This document shows, in pieces, positions 1 through 8,184 of a stretch of 64,000 nt of DNA. Both the position numbers and the translations under genes were made by a program. The stretch is from positions 310,001 to 374,000 of the forward strand of contig NZ_JAHSTX010000001.1 of assembly GCF_019145375.1 (NCBI RefSeq), read 5' to 3'. The notes beneath the pieces were generated by a model, which saw only the letters and a program-made list of their open reading frames with translations, was not told where the DNA came from and ran no database searches. How positions within the stretch are numbered: the stretch's first letter is position 1; the number at the start of each line of letters is the position of its first letter. The DNA comes from Pseudomonas triticicola (GTDB lineage Bacteria; Pseudomonadota; Gammaproteobacteria; Pseudomonadales; Pseudomonadaceae).

Positions 1-1076
1 TTGACGTCTTTGCCATCAACCTTTGCCGCGACTTCGAAGTCGCCGCCGTTGGCTTTGGCATAGGCGTCGCCGGCTTTTTGCAGACTGGCGGCAAGCTCGG
101 CTGGCTTGTCGGTTACCAGTGTGACCACCGAAGCGGACGGAATCTGGTTGGTCGCTTTGCCGCCAGTCATCGAAATGATTTCCGCGCCGTTGCCTTCGCC
201 TTTGCGTTTGGCAAAGTTGGCCATCACGGTGCCGTAACCTTTTTCGGCGATCACCACCGGATAACCGCCGTCCAGCGCCATGTTGTAGTTCGGCGTCGGG
301 TTGCGTTCGAAGTAATAAGGAATGGCATCGCCGCTGGTTTCTTCAGTGGTGTCGACCAGCAACTTGAAGTTACGCGCCAGTGGCAGTTTCTCGTCCTTGA
401 TCACTTTCATGGCGTACAGCGCCACGACGATAGCGTTCTTGTCATCCTCGGTGCCGCGACCGTACATGCGATCGCCAATCAGCGTGACTTTGAACGGGTC
501 GAGTTTGGTGCCGTCCTTCAGCACCCAGTTTTCCGGCGTCACCGGCACCACATCGGCGTGCGCGTGAATGCCAACGACTTCGTCGCCTTTGCCGTCCAGA
601 GAAATTTCGTAGACACGGTTATCGACATTGCGGAACTTCAAACCGAAGGATTCGGCGAGTTTCTGGATCTCGCCGGCAATCTTGATGAATTCCGGGTTGT
701 CGTGTTGCTCCACGCCGTCCTTGCGGAAGGTCGGGATCTCGACGAGTTGGCGCAGGGTTTCCAGCGCGGCCTTGCCATATTTCACGCGGGTATAAATGCC
801 CAGCAGACGGTGAATTTCATTCTGCTGTTCGGCGTTCAGGGTCTTGTTGTCGAGGAAGGCGCTGATGGAGGGGTTGAGCTTATCCGTCTTGGCCAGGTCG
901 CTTTGCGCCAGGCTGCCAAGGAAGCTGCGGAAGTCCGTCAGGTTCTTGCCGTCGAAGGATTTCAGGATCGCCGCGCTTTGCTCGGCAGTGATGTTGGCTT
1001 GTGCGGCGCTGGTAAACGCTGTGAGGCTGGCCATGACGAGCGTGGCAGCGGCCAGTTTTTTCAGGGAAAAGACCAT
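1..1076 (-). CDS. Secreted M20-family dipeptidase, C-terminus outside window
   Basis: About 358 residues of a zinc-dependent M20 peptidase are visible; the reading frame stays open to the left edge, so the C-terminus is missing. The start ATG (complement of 1074-1076) opens a signal peptide: MVFSLKK, a hydrophobic stretch, then a likely cleavage site after AQA. M20 metal-binding landmarks are present: HADVVP near residue 173, GRGTEDDKN (bridging Asp) and TTEETSGD (catalytic and metal-binding Glu). The family cleaves dipeptides or short peptides, and the signal peptide places this one in the periplasm. No partner gene is adjacent. Whether it prefers dipeptides (PepV or Sapep type) is inferred from overall resemblance only. 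Confidence 0.88.
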   Translation of the reverse strand, partial: MVFSLKKLAAATLVMASLTAFTSAAQANITAEQSAAILKSFDGKNLTDFRSFLGSLAQSDLAKTDKLNPSISAFLDNKTLNAEQQNEIHRLLGIYTRVKYGKAALETLRQLVEIPTFRKDGVEQHDNPEFIKIAGEIQKLAESFGLKFRNVDNRVYEISLDGKGDEVVGIHAHADVVPVTPENWVLKDGTKLDPFKVTLIGDRMYGRGTEDDKNAIVVALYAMKVIKDEKLPLARNFKLLVDTTEETSGDAIPYYFERNPTPNYNMALDGGYPVVIAEKGYGTVMANFAKRKGEGNGAEIISMTGGKATNQIPSASVVTLVTDKPAELAASLQKAGDAYAKANGGDFEVAAKVDGKDV

Positions 1077-1221
1077 GTAACAGGCATTCCTTTGCTAGAG
1101 ATTGGGAAAATATGTCTGACGCTTGCGGCAGAAACATTTTGCAACCTACCACCATGAGCAGGTGAAGAGGGAGTCACAAACTTGATCTGTCGCACAGAAA
1201 TGCAAAAGAGGCGCACAAATG

Positions 1222-1255
1222 AAAAAGTCCCGGCAACTGATGCCGGGACTTTTTT
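1222..1255 (-). terminator. Intrinsic terminator after the lysE-type gene
   Basis: The inverted repeat AGTCCCGGCA / TGCCGGGACT with a 5-base loop is flanked by an A-run on the left and a T-run on the right, so it can stop transcription both ways. It lies just beyond the stop of the leftward LysE gene and ends the alaX-oxygenase-lysE unit. Confidence 0.85.
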
Positions 1256-1262
1256 GTGCGAG

Positions 1263-1901
1263 TTACATCGACAGCATCAGGCGTCCGGCAAACAGAATGA
1301 GGATGACGCCCATGCTGCGCTCGAACCAGTGTCCAAGGCGCATGAACAGCAGGCGCACTTTGTTGCTGGAGAAAAACAGCGCGACGATCACGAACCACAG
1401 CGCGTTGACGAAGCACATCCACAAGCCATAAAACGCCTGGATCTGCAGCGGTGTGCTGGCGCTGATGATCGTGGTGAAGATGGCCAGGAAAAACAGCGTG
1501 GCCTTGGGGTTGGTGGCGTTGGTCAGAAAACCGGTGCTGAATGCCTTGAACAGTGACTGTTCCACCAGCGGCTCATCGGCGGTTTTTTCGCCTTCGACGC
1601 TGCTCTTCGGTTTGCTGCGGATCAGGCTGATGCCCAGATAGAGGATGTACGCACCGCCGACCATTTTGGCCACAGTCAGCAGCCACGGCGTGGTGTGCAT
1701 CAGGGCGCCGACGCCGAGCAGGGTATACAGCACGTGCACGGAAATCCCCGCGCCGATGCCCAGCGCAGTGCAGATGCCGACGAGCCGACCGAAGCGCACG
1801 CTCTGGCGGATGGTCACGGCGAAGTCCGGGCCGGGTGCAACGACGGCGAGGAAGTGGATAGTCGCCAATGCGAGAAATTCGCCCAGGTAGTTGGAAAGCA
1901 T
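1263..1901 (-). CDS. LysE/RhtB-family amino-acid exporter
   Basis: This is a 212-residue inner-membrane protein of the usual LysE/RhtB size with about six hydrophobic segments. The family hallmark APGPDF sits in the first helix region and TNPKATLFF in the middle. Members export amino acids such as lysine, threonine or homoserine, or their derivatives. The ATG lies one base after the oxygenase stop (TGACATG), so translation is probably coupled. It is the last gene of a leftward operon with an AlaX-type tRNA editing protein and a 2OG-Fe(II) oxygenase. The natural guess is that it exports the oxygenase product or the toxic amino acid that AlaX guards against; the substrate cannot be read from sequence. 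Confidence 0.88.
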   Translation of the reverse strand: MLSNYLGEFLALATIHFLAVVAPGPDFAVTIRQSVRFGRLVGICTALGIGAGISVHVLYTLLGVGALMHTTPWLLTVAKMVGGAYILYLGISLIRSKPKSSVEGEKTADEPLVEQSLFKAFSTGFLTNATNPKATLFFLAIFTTIISASTPLQIQAFYGLWMCFVNALWFVIVALFFSSNKVRLLFMRLGHWFERSMGVILILFAGRLMLSM

Positions 1902-1902
1902 G

Positions 1903-2688
1903 TCAGCTCCAGAAAGTCAGAGGGGAGGCATTGCCGCGATAGCCGACAAAGAACGACAGGCTCAAACGCGGGTCGGCGACGCCCGGGGTTACCGAGTGCA
2001 TGCGCCGCGAATTGAACATGATGAAATCGCCGGGCTGCGGTCGCACTTCCAGCGCGGGCGGCCCCAGCAACGACGGCTCGATGCCGTAGCTGTCGCCGCG
2101 CATTTCGTCGAATTGATCCGGGGTGATGTGGTCTTCCCACATCTGCAAAGCGCCACCCTCGGTGGGCATGTTCAGGTAGACGTTGCAGGCGAATTGCGCT
2201 TCCAGGCTGCGTGCCTGAAAACTGTCCGGGGCGTCTTTGGCGAAGATGTCGTGATGAGCAAGAAAGCACACGCCGGGTTTGACCACGCGCGACAAGCCGA
2301 CATACATCTTGCGCCCGTAGAGATTTTCCAGATGCGCGCCGGCAGGCCAGGATTCGTCGAGCATGCAGCGCAACGTGTCGATCGGCGAAGAGTAGGGCGC
2401 GCAGCGCTGGCGCAGTTCGGCGATGTTGCGGGTGGCGCGTTCGAAGTAATCCTCAATCAGCAGCGGCTGGTTTTCCGCCTCGTAGAAGGCCATGCCGATG
2501 CGGCCGATACTCGGCGCGTTGATGTAGCCTTCAAAGCCCGGGGCGAGGATCTTGTCGCCGATCTCGATCGCTAGCGGCTCGGGGAGAAAGCGTTTGACGC
2601 GGATGGCGAGGACTTCTTCGTTGGCCAGTTTTTTTATGCACGTCTCATCGAGACGCTCGACGTCTAGCATCATTTGTTTTAGGTCCAT
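1903..2688 (-). CDS. 2-oxoglutarate/Fe(II)-dependent oxygenase, possibly an amino-acid hydroxylase
   Basis: This 261-residue protein ends in a jelly-roll oxygenase core. The iron ligands can be placed as H145 and D147 (motif HHD) and distal H231 (motif RMHSV). R241, ten residues after H231, is suited to bind 2-oxoglutarate (RLSLSFFVGY). The family couples 2-oxoglutarate decarboxylation to hydroxylation of amino acids, peptides or small molecules. The first 90 residues are not recognisable. Being sandwiched between a tRNA-editing gene and a LysE exporter suggests the substrate is a free amino acid; that is inference. It is less likely to be a protein or nucleic-acid demethylase. Confidence 0.75.
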   Translation of the reverse strand: MDLKQMMLDVERLDETCIKKLANEEVLAIRVKRFLPEPLAIEIGDKILAPGFEGYINAPSIGRIGMAFYEAENQPLLIEDYFERATRNIAELRQRCAPYSSPIDTLRCMLDESWPAGAHLENLYGRKMYVGLSRVVKPGVCFLAHHDIFAKDAPDSFQARSLEAQFACNVYLNMPTEGGALQMWEDHITPDQFDEMRGDSYGIEPSLLGPPALEVRPQPGDFIMFNSRRMHSVTPGVADPRLSLSFFVGYRGNASPLTFWS

Positions 2689-2703
2689 CTATCGATAGTC
2701 AAC

Positions 2704-2757
2704 GGAACCGGCGAGTGCGGTTCCCCGGCGTCGGACGTTGCGCGACGGCAACGTCCG
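2704..2757 (-). other. Two hairpins between alaX-like gene and oxygenase gene
   Basis: Two inverted repeats fill the 75-base gap: GGAACCG / CGGTTCC (2704-2710 and 2718-2724) and a perfect 10-bp stem CGGACGTTGC / GCAACGTCCG (2732-2741 and 2748-2757). Neither is followed by a T-run in the leftward direction, so they look like RNA-stabilising or processing structures rather than a terminator. Confidence 0.5.
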
Positions 2758-2763
2758 AAATGC

Positions 2764-3390
2764 TCAATCCACGCTGTAGTGGACGGACAACGTGCCTTTC
2801 TTCTGCGAAAGCGACGCGATCGTGACTGTGCCCAGATCCTTCAGGCTGCGTACGTGGGTGCCACCGCAGCCATAGGCCGGCAGTTCACCAAAACTGATTT
2901 CCCGCGCACCCTCGCGCAGTGAAGTCAGACGCGGCAGATCGTGTTCGATCCACTGCTCGATACCGGTTTGCACGGTTGGCGCATCGACTTCTTCCGCGCC
3001 ATCGCCCGGTTTGAATTGCACCCGGCCTTCGTCCGGCCAGTGGTGCGCCTTGATCGGCGTCCAGCCCATGGCCTGAATGAAATGACCGATCAGGTGCCCG
3101 GCCGAGTGCATGCGCGTATTGAAGCGGCGGCGCTCTTCATCGATACGGATGACGGTCATGCCCAGCGGCAGCGGGCGGTCGACGAAATGCACAATGCGCT
3201 CCGGTTCCTGCACCACGCGCGACACCCGGCTTTCACCGATCCAGCCGGTGTCGCAAGGCTGACCGCCGCCCTGGGGGTGAAACAGGGTAGCGCGCAGCAC
3301 TACGGCGAATTCGTTCTCGTGGGGTGTGCAGTCGAGGACTTCGACATTCGCCTTGAGGTCGTCACTGTGAAAAAACAGGCGAAGCGTCAT
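2764..3390 (-). CDS. AlaX-type alanyl-tRNA editing protein
   Basis: This 208-residue free-standing relative of the AlaRS editing domain hydrolyses wrongly charged tRNA(Ala), typically Ser- or Gly-tRNA(Ala). The zinc/catalytic signature is complete: HSAGH (H95, H99) and CGGTH (C175, H179). The N-terminal HPQGGGQP motif matches the glycine-rich motif of the family. I start it at the ATG at 3388-3390 (MTLRLFF); upstream in-frame codons would run into the LysR promoter. It leads a leftward operon with the oxygenase and the LysE exporter and is divergent from a LysR gene. This setting suggests protection against a specific non-cognate amino acid rather than general housekeeping. Confidence 0.88.
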   Translation of the reverse strand: MTLRLFFHSDDLKANVEVLDCTPHENEFAVVLRATLFHPQGGGQPCDTGWIGESRVSRVVQEPERIVHFVDRPLPLGMTVIRIDEERRRFNTRMHSAGHLIGHFIQAMGWTPIKAHHWPDEGRVQFKPGDGAEEVDAPTVQTGIEQWIEHDLPRLTSLREGAREISFGELPAYGCGGTHVRSLKDLGTVTIASLSQKKGTLSVHYSVD

Positions 3391-3479
3391 TTTCCATGCC
3401 CTGATCGAAGTTCTGTTTTTATTATATGAATCGTGCAATAACGTGATAATCCATTCGAACATCAAAGGACTTGTGCGTT

Positions 3480-4478
3480 GTGAGCATCAATCTTCCGCTG
3501 CCGCTGCTGGGTGAAATGGCGATTTTCGTCAAGGTTGTCGAGACCGGCAGCTTCTCTGAAGCGGCCCGGCAGATGGGGTCGTCTCCCTCAGCGGTCAGCC
3601 GCAGCATTTCCCGATTGGAAAAGGCGTTGGCCACGCGCCTGCTGCAACGCACCACGCGCAAACTGCGCTTGAGCGATGGCGGTGAGGAGGTGTTCAAGCG
3701 TTGCCAGGAAATGGTCAGCGCGGCCAGGTCGGTGATGGAAATCAGCGGCCAGTTCACCCACGAAGCCGAAGGGCTAGTGCGGGTCAGCGTGCCGAAAGCG
3801 GTGGGGCGCTTTGTGATTCATCCGCACATGCCGGAGTTTCTGCGCCGCTATCCCAAGGTTGATGTGGAGTTGTTGCTGGAAGATCGTCAGGTCGATCTGA
3901 TCGATGATCATGTCGATCTGGCGATTCGCATCACTGATCGTCCGCCGGCGGGTCTGGTCGGGCGGCAGTTGCTGACCATCGATCATTTGCTTTGCGCCAC
4001 GCCGCAATACCTGGCCGAACATGGCACGCCGACGCATCCTCACGATTTGCTCAACCACAGTTGTATTTATCTGGGCGAAACGCCGAGCGATGCGCGCTGG
4101 AAGTTCAAGAAGGGCAGTAAAGCTGTCACGGTCGGGGTGCGTGGGCGTTATGCCGCCAATCACACGGGTGTGCGCTTGGGGGCGGTGTTGCAGCACATCG
4201 GGATTGGCAGTCTGCCGTATTTCACGGCGCGTTATGCGCTGGAACAGAAGTTGATTGTGCAGGTGTTGCCGGACTGGACGTTTCTTGCTTCCTATCATGG
4301 CGGGTTGTGGTTGCTGCATTCGCCGACGCGTTATCTGCCGCCGAAGTTGCGGGTGTTTATTGATTATCTGGTGGAGTGTTTGCAGAAGGAGCCGACGTTG
4401 GGTAGGCCCGGGAAATCTGCCGGTGGGAGCAATGCGGCTGTGGCGTATGAGCTGCCGGAGAGTGAGGGGTTGCTTTGA
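3480..4478 (+). CDS. LysR-family transcriptional regulator
   Basis: This 332-residue regulator has an N-terminal winged helix (FVKVVETGSFSEAARQMG, then SPSAVSRSISRLEKALA) and a C-terminal LysR effector domain. I choose GTG at 3480 because AAAGGA at 3464-3469 is correctly spaced for it; the TTG at 3471 is too close. It is divergent from the AlaX gene with only about 90 bp between start codons, the usual arrangement for a LysR protein controlling the opposite operon, so it probably regulates alaX-oxygenase-lysE in response to an amino-acid-like effector. The last 30 residues are low-complexity. The target is inferred from position. Confidence 0.88.
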   Translation: MSINLPLPLLGEMAIFVKVVETGSFSEAARQMGSSPSAVSRSISRLEKALATRLLQRTTRKLRLSDGGEEVFKRCQEMVSAARSVMEISGQFTHEAEGLVRVSVPKAVGRFVIHPHMPEFLRRYPKVDVELLLEDRQVDLIDDHVDLAIRITDRPPAGLVGRQLLTIDHLLCATPQYLAEHGTPTHPHDLLNHSCIYLGETPSDARWKFKKGSKAVTVGVRGRYAANHTGVRLGAVLQHIGIGSLPYFTARYALEQKLIVQVLPDWTFLASYHGGLWLLHSPTRYLPPKLRVFIDYLVECLQKEPTLGRPGKSAGGSNAAVAYELPESEGLL

Positions 4479-4740
4479 GGTTTTTTTGTGGGGGGCTTGG
4501 CGGCCTTTGGGCCGACCATGCTCTGGTGGTTTGGGTGAATATCCGTTGCTTCGGTTGTTGCTTCTGGCGGTTTCGCCCTTACGGCGAGTCACTTTTTCAG
4601 ACGCCAAAAAGTAACCAAAACGCTAGCTCCTGCGTTCGGCCCTCGCAGGCTCGGGTTCCTTCGCTGCGGGATCGATCCGCTCAGCCTTCCGACGTCGCCT
4701 GTGAATCAAGATCAAGAGCGGTACTCGAGCTTGCGCTCAT
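4479..4740. repeat. Pseudomonas-type intergenic repeat following the LysR gene
   Basis: This non-coding stretch includes CGGTTTCGCCCTTACGGCGA, AGACGCCAAAAAGTAACC and a segment beginning GCGTTCGGCCCTCGCAGG. It looks like a dispersed intergenic sequence common in fluorescent pseudomonads; that is from general familiarity, not a search. Short open frames here are not credible genes. Confidence 0.45.
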
Positions 4741-4792
4741 TGTGTTGAGTGGTGAAAAGCGTGTGGTCTGCTTTGGATCTGTGTTGAATTCG

Positions 4793-4940
4793 CCCCTCAC
4801 CCAAGCCCTCTCCCCGAGGAGAGGGAGCTGATTTGTGTGCTTTTCAAATCCTGAGTTCAACTCGGACTTTCACATCGACGTAACTCGCCCAAACGCCTCA
4901 CCCTAGCCCTCTCCCTCCGGGAGAGGGCTAGGGTGAGGGG
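4793..4940. repeat. Paired CCCTCACCC/GGGAGAGGG palindromic repeats
   Basis: Two copies of a palindromic repeat lie about 70 bp apart. The first (4793-4827) is imperfect. The second (4896-4940) is nearly perfect, with arms CCTCACCCTAGCCCTCTCCC and its complement around a 4-5 base loop. The same family recurs at 23.7 kb and 51.5-51.8 kb. The rest of the 4479-5008 gap holds no gene that I can see. Confidence 0.75.
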
Positions 4941-4952
4941 CTTTTGATCTTG

Positions 4953-4992
4953 AAAAAAAAGGCCCGCATGGAATCACCAGTGCGGGCCTTTC
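4953..4992 (-). terminator. Intrinsic terminator after the PA2817-type gene
   Basis: The stem GGCCCGCA / TGCGGGCC with a 12-base loop is followed, in the leftward direction, by a run of T residues (plus-strand A-run at 4953-4960). It ends transcription of the fadE / PA2817-type genes. Confidence 0.85.
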
Positions 4993-5008
4993 GATTACCT
5001 GTCGAATA

Positions 5009-5416
5009 TCAATGCTTGCTGTCCTGCGCCGACATGGCCAGCAGTTGTTTTTCCTGGTTCCAGTCGAACGGTTCGTCGTTCTGTTCGGCTTCGTAGCGGC
5101 GTTCTTCGAGGGCCTGGTAGAGGTCGATTTCTTCGTCGGAGAGGTAATGCAGGCAGTCGCCGGCGAAGAACCACAGCAGGTCGCGGGGGATCAGGTGGGC
5201 GATTTGCGGGTAGCGGCTGATGACTTGGGTGAGGATGTCCTGGCCCAGGTATTGGCTTTCGATAGGGTCGATCGGCAGGGAGGCCAGCAGTTCGTCGAAG
5301 CGCTCGAGGAACAGGGCATGGCTTTCTTCGGGCACTTGTTCGGCCTCACCTACGGCGACCAGGATACTGCGCAGGTGGTCGAGCAACACGAGATGATCGG
5401 CAACGACGTTGGACAC
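5009..5416 (-). CDS. PA2817-type conserved hypothetical protein
   Basis: This is a 135-residue acidic, mostly helical protein with no signal peptide or membrane segment. The sequence (DHLVLLDHLRSILVAVGEAE near the start, WFFAGDCLHYLSDEEIDL later) resembles a family of unknown function restricted to pseudomonads and relatives. I use the GTG at 5414-5416 because a GAGGA site lies 8-9 bases upstream; the longer TTG start has no such site. It follows fadE on the same strand with a short gap, so the two are probably co-transcribed. The function is unknown, and a fatty-acid link is only guilt by association. Confidence 0.75.
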   Translation of the reverse strand: MSNVVADHLVLLDHLRSILVAVGEAEQVPEESHALFLERFDELLASLPIDPIESQYLGQDILTQVISRYPQIAHLIPRDLLWFFAGDCLHYLSDEEIDLYQALEERRYEAEQNDEPFDWNQEKQLLAMSAQDSKH

Positions 5417-5489
5417 GAGATAAGTCCTCAAGAGCAAAACGGGCGCGGGAGTATAAAGCCCTCGCGCCGTTTTTTCACATAAACCGGGA

Positions 5490-7937
5490 TCAGCGGACTT
5501 TGCCCGCTGCCTGGCTCAGTTCCTCTTTGGCGAAATCATCGACGTCGATCACCTTGCGGCGGGCCGCTTCGGCGTCGCGCAGGCTTTGCGCTTCGACGGC
5601 TTGCAGCACGCCGGCTTCCAGCGCGGCATCGATGGCATGTTCGCCGGCTGCCGGTTTGACTTGGCCGCTCTTCAGTGCGGTGTGCAGTTTTTTGTGCAGC
5701 GGTTGCGCGGCATTGAGCAGGTCACTGGCGTGTTGCAGCGCGCCCACGGCATCGTCCGCCGATTGCGGGCGGTAGCAGCCGGCGAGCAGTTCTTCCAACG
5801 CCGGATCGCCCTTGGCGCGACCGATGACCGCAGCGACTTCAGCGCCGAGTTTGTCCGATGGGCCTTTGTGACGGCGACCAAACGGGAAGACGATGACCCG
5901 CAGCAGGCAGCCGAAGACTTTGTTCGGGAAGTTGCTCAGCAGTTCATCCAGCGCACGCTCCGACTGGCCGAGGCTTTCTTCCATGGCCCAGCGGAACAGC
6001 GGCTCCATGTACGCCGGCGAATCCAGGTCGTGATAACGCTTGAGCGCGGCGGAGGCCAGATACAGGTTGCTCAGTACATCGCCAAGGCGAGCCGACAGAC
6101 GTTCGCGGCGTTTCAGTTCGCCGCCCAGGAGCATCATGCTGAAGTCGGCGAGCATGGCAAATGCGGCGGCCTGACGGTTCAGCGCGCGGAAATAGCCTTG
6201 GCTGATCCTGTCACCCGGCGCATGTTCGAAATGACCGAGCCCAAGGTTCAGCACCAGTGTGCTGGCCGCGTTGCTGACGGCGAAGCCGATGTGCTTGAGC
6301 AGCAGGCCATCGAATTCCTTGAGTGCCTGATCTTTGTCCTGGCGACCGGCCAGGGCCATTTCCTTGAGTACGAACGGATGGCAGCGAATCGCGCCCTGAC
6401 CGAAGATCATCAGGTTGCGCGACAGGATGTTCGCGCCTTCGACGGTGATGAAGATCGGCGCGCCGTTCCAGCTGCGGCCGAGGTAGTTGTTCGGCCCCAT
6501 GATGATTGCTTTGCCGCCGTGCACATCCATGGCGTGGCTAATGCATTCGCGGCCGCGTTCGGTGAGGTGATATTTGAGGATCGCCGACAGTACCGAAGGT
6601 TTTTCCCCGAGATCCACCGCGTTGGCGGTGAGCATGCGGGCGGCGTCCATCATCCACGCGTTACCGCCGATGCGCGCCATGGCTTCCTGGATGCCTTCGA
6701 ACGCGGACAGCGGAACATTGAATTGCTCGCGAATCTGCGCGTACTGGCCGGTGACCAGACTGGTGAACTTGGCCGCACCGGTACCGACGGCTGGCAGCGA
6801 GATCGAACGCCCGACGGACAGGCAGTTCATCAGCATCATCCAGCCCTTGCCGAGCATTTCCTGACCACCGATGAGGTACTCCAGCGGAATGAACACGTCC
6901 TTGCCGGAGTTCGGGCCGTTCATGAACGCGGCGCCCAGCGGCAGGTGACGACGACCGATTTCCACACCTGCGGTATCGGTCGGGATCAGCGCCAGGCTGA
7001 TGCCGAGGTCTTCCTCTTCACCGAGCAGGTGATCCGGGTCATAAGCCTTGAATGCCAGGCCAAGCAGGGTCGCAACCGGGCCGAGGGTGATGTAGCGCTT
7101 TTCCCAGTTCAGGCGCAGACCGATGACTTCCTGTCCTTCCCACTGGCCTTTGCAGATGATCCCGGTGTCGGGCATCGCGCCGGCATCGGAACCGGCCAGC
7201 GGACCAGTAAGGGCGAAGCACGGGATATCGTCGCCACGGGCCAGGCGCGGCAGGTAGTGATTACGTTGTTCATCGGTGCCGTAATGCAGCAGCAATTCGG
7301 CCGGGCCGAGGGAGTTCGGAACCATCACGGTAGAGGCGAGGTCACCGCTGCGCGTCGCCAGTTTCATTGCCACTTGGGAGTGGGCGTAGGCGGAGAAGCC
7401 TTTGCCGCCGTATTCCTTGGGAATGATCAGGGCGAAAAAGCCGTGTTCCTTGATGTGCGTCCAGGCCTCGGGCGGCAGGTCCATGGACTGGCCGATCTGC
7501 CAGTCGCTGACCATCGCGCAGAGTTCTTCGGTCGGGCCATCGATGAACGCCTGTTCTTCTTCGCTCAGTTGCACTTTTGGATAGGACAGCAGTTTGTCCC
7601 AGTCCGGCCGGCCGCTGAACAGCTCGCCGTCCCACCATACGGTGCCGGCATCGATCGCGTCGCGTTCGGTCTGCGACATCGGCGGCAGGGTTTTCTGGAA
7701 CCAGTTGAACAGCGGCGCGGTGAAGTGCTTGCGACGCAGGTCAGGCAGCAACAATGGCGCGGCCACTACCGCCAACAGGACCCAGAAAACAAACAGCAGC
7801 CAGCCCGGCGCGTGACTGAAAATCCCCATGGCGACCAGATAGGCCGCCACGATGCCCAACGCGGGCAGCGGGGCGATGCGTCGATGGGCGAGATACGCCA
7901 TGCCGACGATCAAAACCAGTATCCACAACAACAGCAT
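5490..7937 (-). CDS. fadE: Large acyl-CoA dehydrogenase (FadE type)
   Basis: This 815-residue FAD-dependent acyl-CoA dehydrogenase catalyses the first step of fatty-acid beta-oxidation. Two N-terminal hydrophobic segments (residues about 1-60) anchor it to the inner membrane. The acyl-CoA dehydrogenase core follows (ALTGPLAGSDAGAMPDTGI; EGANILSRNLMIFGQGAIR), then a C-terminal extension typical of the E. coli FadE class. The start at MLLLWILVL has GGAGGA upstream and gives the expected length for the family. Pseudomonads carry several FadE paralogues with different chain-length preferences; which one this is cannot be told here. Confidence 0.92.
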   Translation of the reverse strand: MLLLWILVLIVGMAYLAHRRIAPLPALGIVAAYLVAMGIFSHAPGWLLFVFWVLLAVVAAPLLLPDLRRKHFTAPLFNWFQKTLPPMSQTERDAIDAGTVWWDGELFSGRPDWDKLLSYPKVQLSEEEQAFIDGPTEELCAMVSDWQIGQSMDLPPEAWTHIKEHGFFALIIPKEYGGKGFSAYAHSQVAMKLATRSGDLASTVMVPNSLGPAELLLHYGTDEQRNHYLPRLARGDDIPCFALTGPLAGSDAGAMPDTGIICKGQWEGQEVIGLRLNWEKRYITLGPVATLLGLAFKAYDPDHLLGEEEDLGISLALIPTDTAGVEIGRRHLPLGAAFMNGPNSGKDVFIPLEYLIGGQEMLGKGWMMLMNCLSVGRSISLPAVGTGAAKFTSLVTGQYAQIREQFNVPLSAFEGIQEAMARIGGNAWMMDAARMLTANAVDLGEKPSVLSAILKYHLTERGRECISHAMDVHGGKAIIMGPNNYLGRSWNGAPIFITVEGANILSRNLMIFGQGAIRCHPFVLKEMALAGRQDKDQALKEFDGLLLKHIGFAVSNAASTLVLNLGLGHFEHAPGDRISQGYFRALNRQAAAFAMLADFSMMLLGGELKRRERLSARLGDVLSNLYLASAALKRYHDLDSPAYMEPLFRWAMEESLGQSERALDELLSNFPNKVFGCLLRVIVFPFGRRHKGPSDKLGAEVAAVIGRAKGDPALEELLAGCYRPQSADDAVGALQHASDLLNAAQPLHKKLHTALKSGQVKPAAGEHAIDAALEAGVLQAVEAQSLRDAEAARRKVIDVDDFAKEELSQAAGKVR

Positions 7938-8184
7938 ATTCAGTCCTCCGTGAACCAAGGCAAATCGACCCTCCAGAGCTTAGACGGCATCTGCAAACAA
8001 GGGCGGTCAGAGCATGGTGATTGAAATCGTGGGAAACCCCGGATGGTTTTCGTAGGTTCGGTGGGCAACACGTGTGGGAAATCGTTCGTTGCTGCGCAGC
8101 TTTGCTTTCAGGTTTGGCCGAAACGTCGTTATCTCTGTGCTCAGGCTGTCGCTAGACTCGTGACTCATCCAGGAGATTGCCGTC

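Noticed and set aside
78-1157. 359-residue plus-strand frame at the left end
   Set aside because: Antisense to the M20 dipeptidase, whose metal-binding motifs and signal peptide are clear on the minus strand.
4475-4831. 118-residue plus-strand frame after the LysR gene
   Set aside because: It runs through dispersed intergenic repeat sequence; the composition is not that of a protein.
5586-8024. 812-residue open frame opposite fadE
   Set aside because: Antisense shadow of the acyl-CoA dehydrogenase gene, with His/Arg/Gln-rich composition and no domain.
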